DNA of 22,694 nt, taken from contig DLPY01000029.1 of the NCBI GenBank assembly GCA_002478685.1, forward strand, positions 1 through 22,694, in the 5' to 3' direction. Shown here in pieces: positions 22,275 to 22,694 of this stretch. The position numbers and the translations under genes were made by a program. Under the pieces are notes generated by a model that did no database searches, was not told where the DNA came from, and saw nothing but the letters and a program-made list of their open reading frames with translations. Position 1 is the first letter of the stretch. Every line of letters begins with the position of its first letter. This DNA comes from Flavobacteriaceae bacterium UBA7446 (GTDB lineage Bacteria > Bacteroidota > Bacteroidia > Flavobacteriales > Flavobacteriaceae).

Positions 22275-22694
22275 TTATCCGTTAAAAACTTTTTCGAGTG
22301 AAATACCACGTTGCTTGGCAACAGTATTCGCGTCACGTAGTTGTAACAATGCATCAAAAGTTGCCTTTACCACGTTATGTGGGTTAGACGAACCCTGTGA
22401 CTTTGAAAGTACATTGTGTACACCTACCGCTTCCAACACAGCACGAACGGCACCACCAGCAATTACTCCAGTACCCTCAGATGCAGGTTGAAGATACACA
22501 CGCGCACCTCCAAATTTCCCTTTTTGTTCGTGTGGAAGTGTTCCGTTATTTATAGGAATACGCACCAAATTTTTCTTGGCGTCTTCTACAGCTTTTGAGA
22601 TTGCCTCAGAAACTTCTTTGGATTTACCAAGTCCTTGGCCAACAACACCGTTTTCGTCGCCCACTACCACAATAGCAGAGAAACCAAAAGCACG
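22275..22694 (-). CDS. rpsE: 30S ribosomal protein S5 (partial, 5' end beyond the window)
   Basis: The frame is open to the window edge, giving 139 C-terminal residues beginning RAFGFSAIVVVGDENGVVG; the protein's N-terminus is outside. S5 is part of the 30S decoding and mRNA-entry region. The central double-stranded RNA-binding part is cut by the edge, and the C-terminal domain holds GGARVYLQPASEGTGVIAGG, VRAVLEAVGVHNVLSKSQGS and NPHNVVKATFDALLQL. It is the first gene visible of the spc operon segment. Confidence 0.97.
   Translation of the reverse strand, partial: RAFGFSAIVVVGDENGVVGQGLGKSKEVSEAISKAVEDAKKNLVRIPINNGTLPHEQKGKFGGARVYLQPASEGTGVIAGGAVRAVLEAVGVHNVLSKSQGSSNPHNVVKATFDALLQLRDANTVAKQRGISLEKVFNG

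Noticed and set aside
22271..22357. N-terminal extension of L30
   Set aside because: The extra 29 codons overlap rpsE in another frame and do not resemble L30; the ATG at 22270 gives the normal 59-residue protein.
1..22694. CRISPR arrays, tRNA or rRNA genes, insertion sequences and phage genes
   Set aside because: None seen by eye: no regularly spaced repeats, no transposase or integrase, and no cloverleaf-like sequence in the gaps between genes.

Overview
The window comes from a marine-type member of the Flavobacteriia (Bacteroidetes). The evidence is: AT-rich DNA; the Bacteroidetes -7 promoter motif TANNTTTG upstream of many genes, with almost no Shine-Dalgarno sequences; a zinc-free 38-residue L36; a long acidic tail on ribosomal protein L17; and a Met-type, DTE-motif proteorhodopsin. 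Apart from an acyl-CoA dehydrogenase tail, an orphan gene, the proteorhodopsin and one small hypothetical gene, everything lies on the minus strand. No tRNA, rRNA, CRISPR array or insertion sequence was recognised.

Layout. 1-234 is the end of an acyl-CoA dehydrogenase, followed by a clear terminator. 290-1543 is AT-rich and accessory in character: about 270 bp without an intact gene, then an unrecognised 327-residue protein with a weak HEPN-like C-terminus. 1626-7235 (minus) holds a cystathionine beta-synthase-type PLP enzyme, a LolE/FtsX-type permease, and a tightly overlapping run ffh - folD - queE - CxxCxxCC protein. 7265-8953 is a phototrophy module: blh (retinal-forming carotene dioxygenase) and a divergent proteorhodopsin gene. 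The rhodopsin gene ends in a strong bidirectional terminator shared with argS. 9006-11260 holds argS and a divergent small conserved-looking gene.

11257-16821 (minus) is read carA - eno - gltA - DDAH-like hydrolase - CtlX-like hydrolase, largely coupled by overlapping stop and start codons. The DDAH-like gene has no usable ATG in its own frame. A one-base indel just after the gltA stop would explain this, and it is the most checkable oddity in the window. 16857 to the end (minus) is the distal part of the spc/alpha ribosomal operon: rpsE (partial) - rpmD - rplO - secY - infA - rpmJ - rpsM - rpsK - rpsD - rpoA - rplQ, closed by a perfect 12-bp stem terminator. rpmJ is short (38 codons) but clear.

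How the genes work together. Blh would split beta-carotene to retinal, the chromophore of the proteorhodopsin, giving a light-driven proton pump. Ffh and SecY belong to membrane-protein targeting and insertion. gltA and eno are central carbon metabolism, carA makes carbamoyl phosphate, and the two pentein-fold hydrolases point to arginine/citrulline or methylarginine breakdown. No wholly new multi-gene system was found. The best leads are the orphan gene at 560-1543, the broken start of the DDAH-like gene, two apparently leaderless genes, the altered metal-site residues of Blh, and a hairpin before rpsD.
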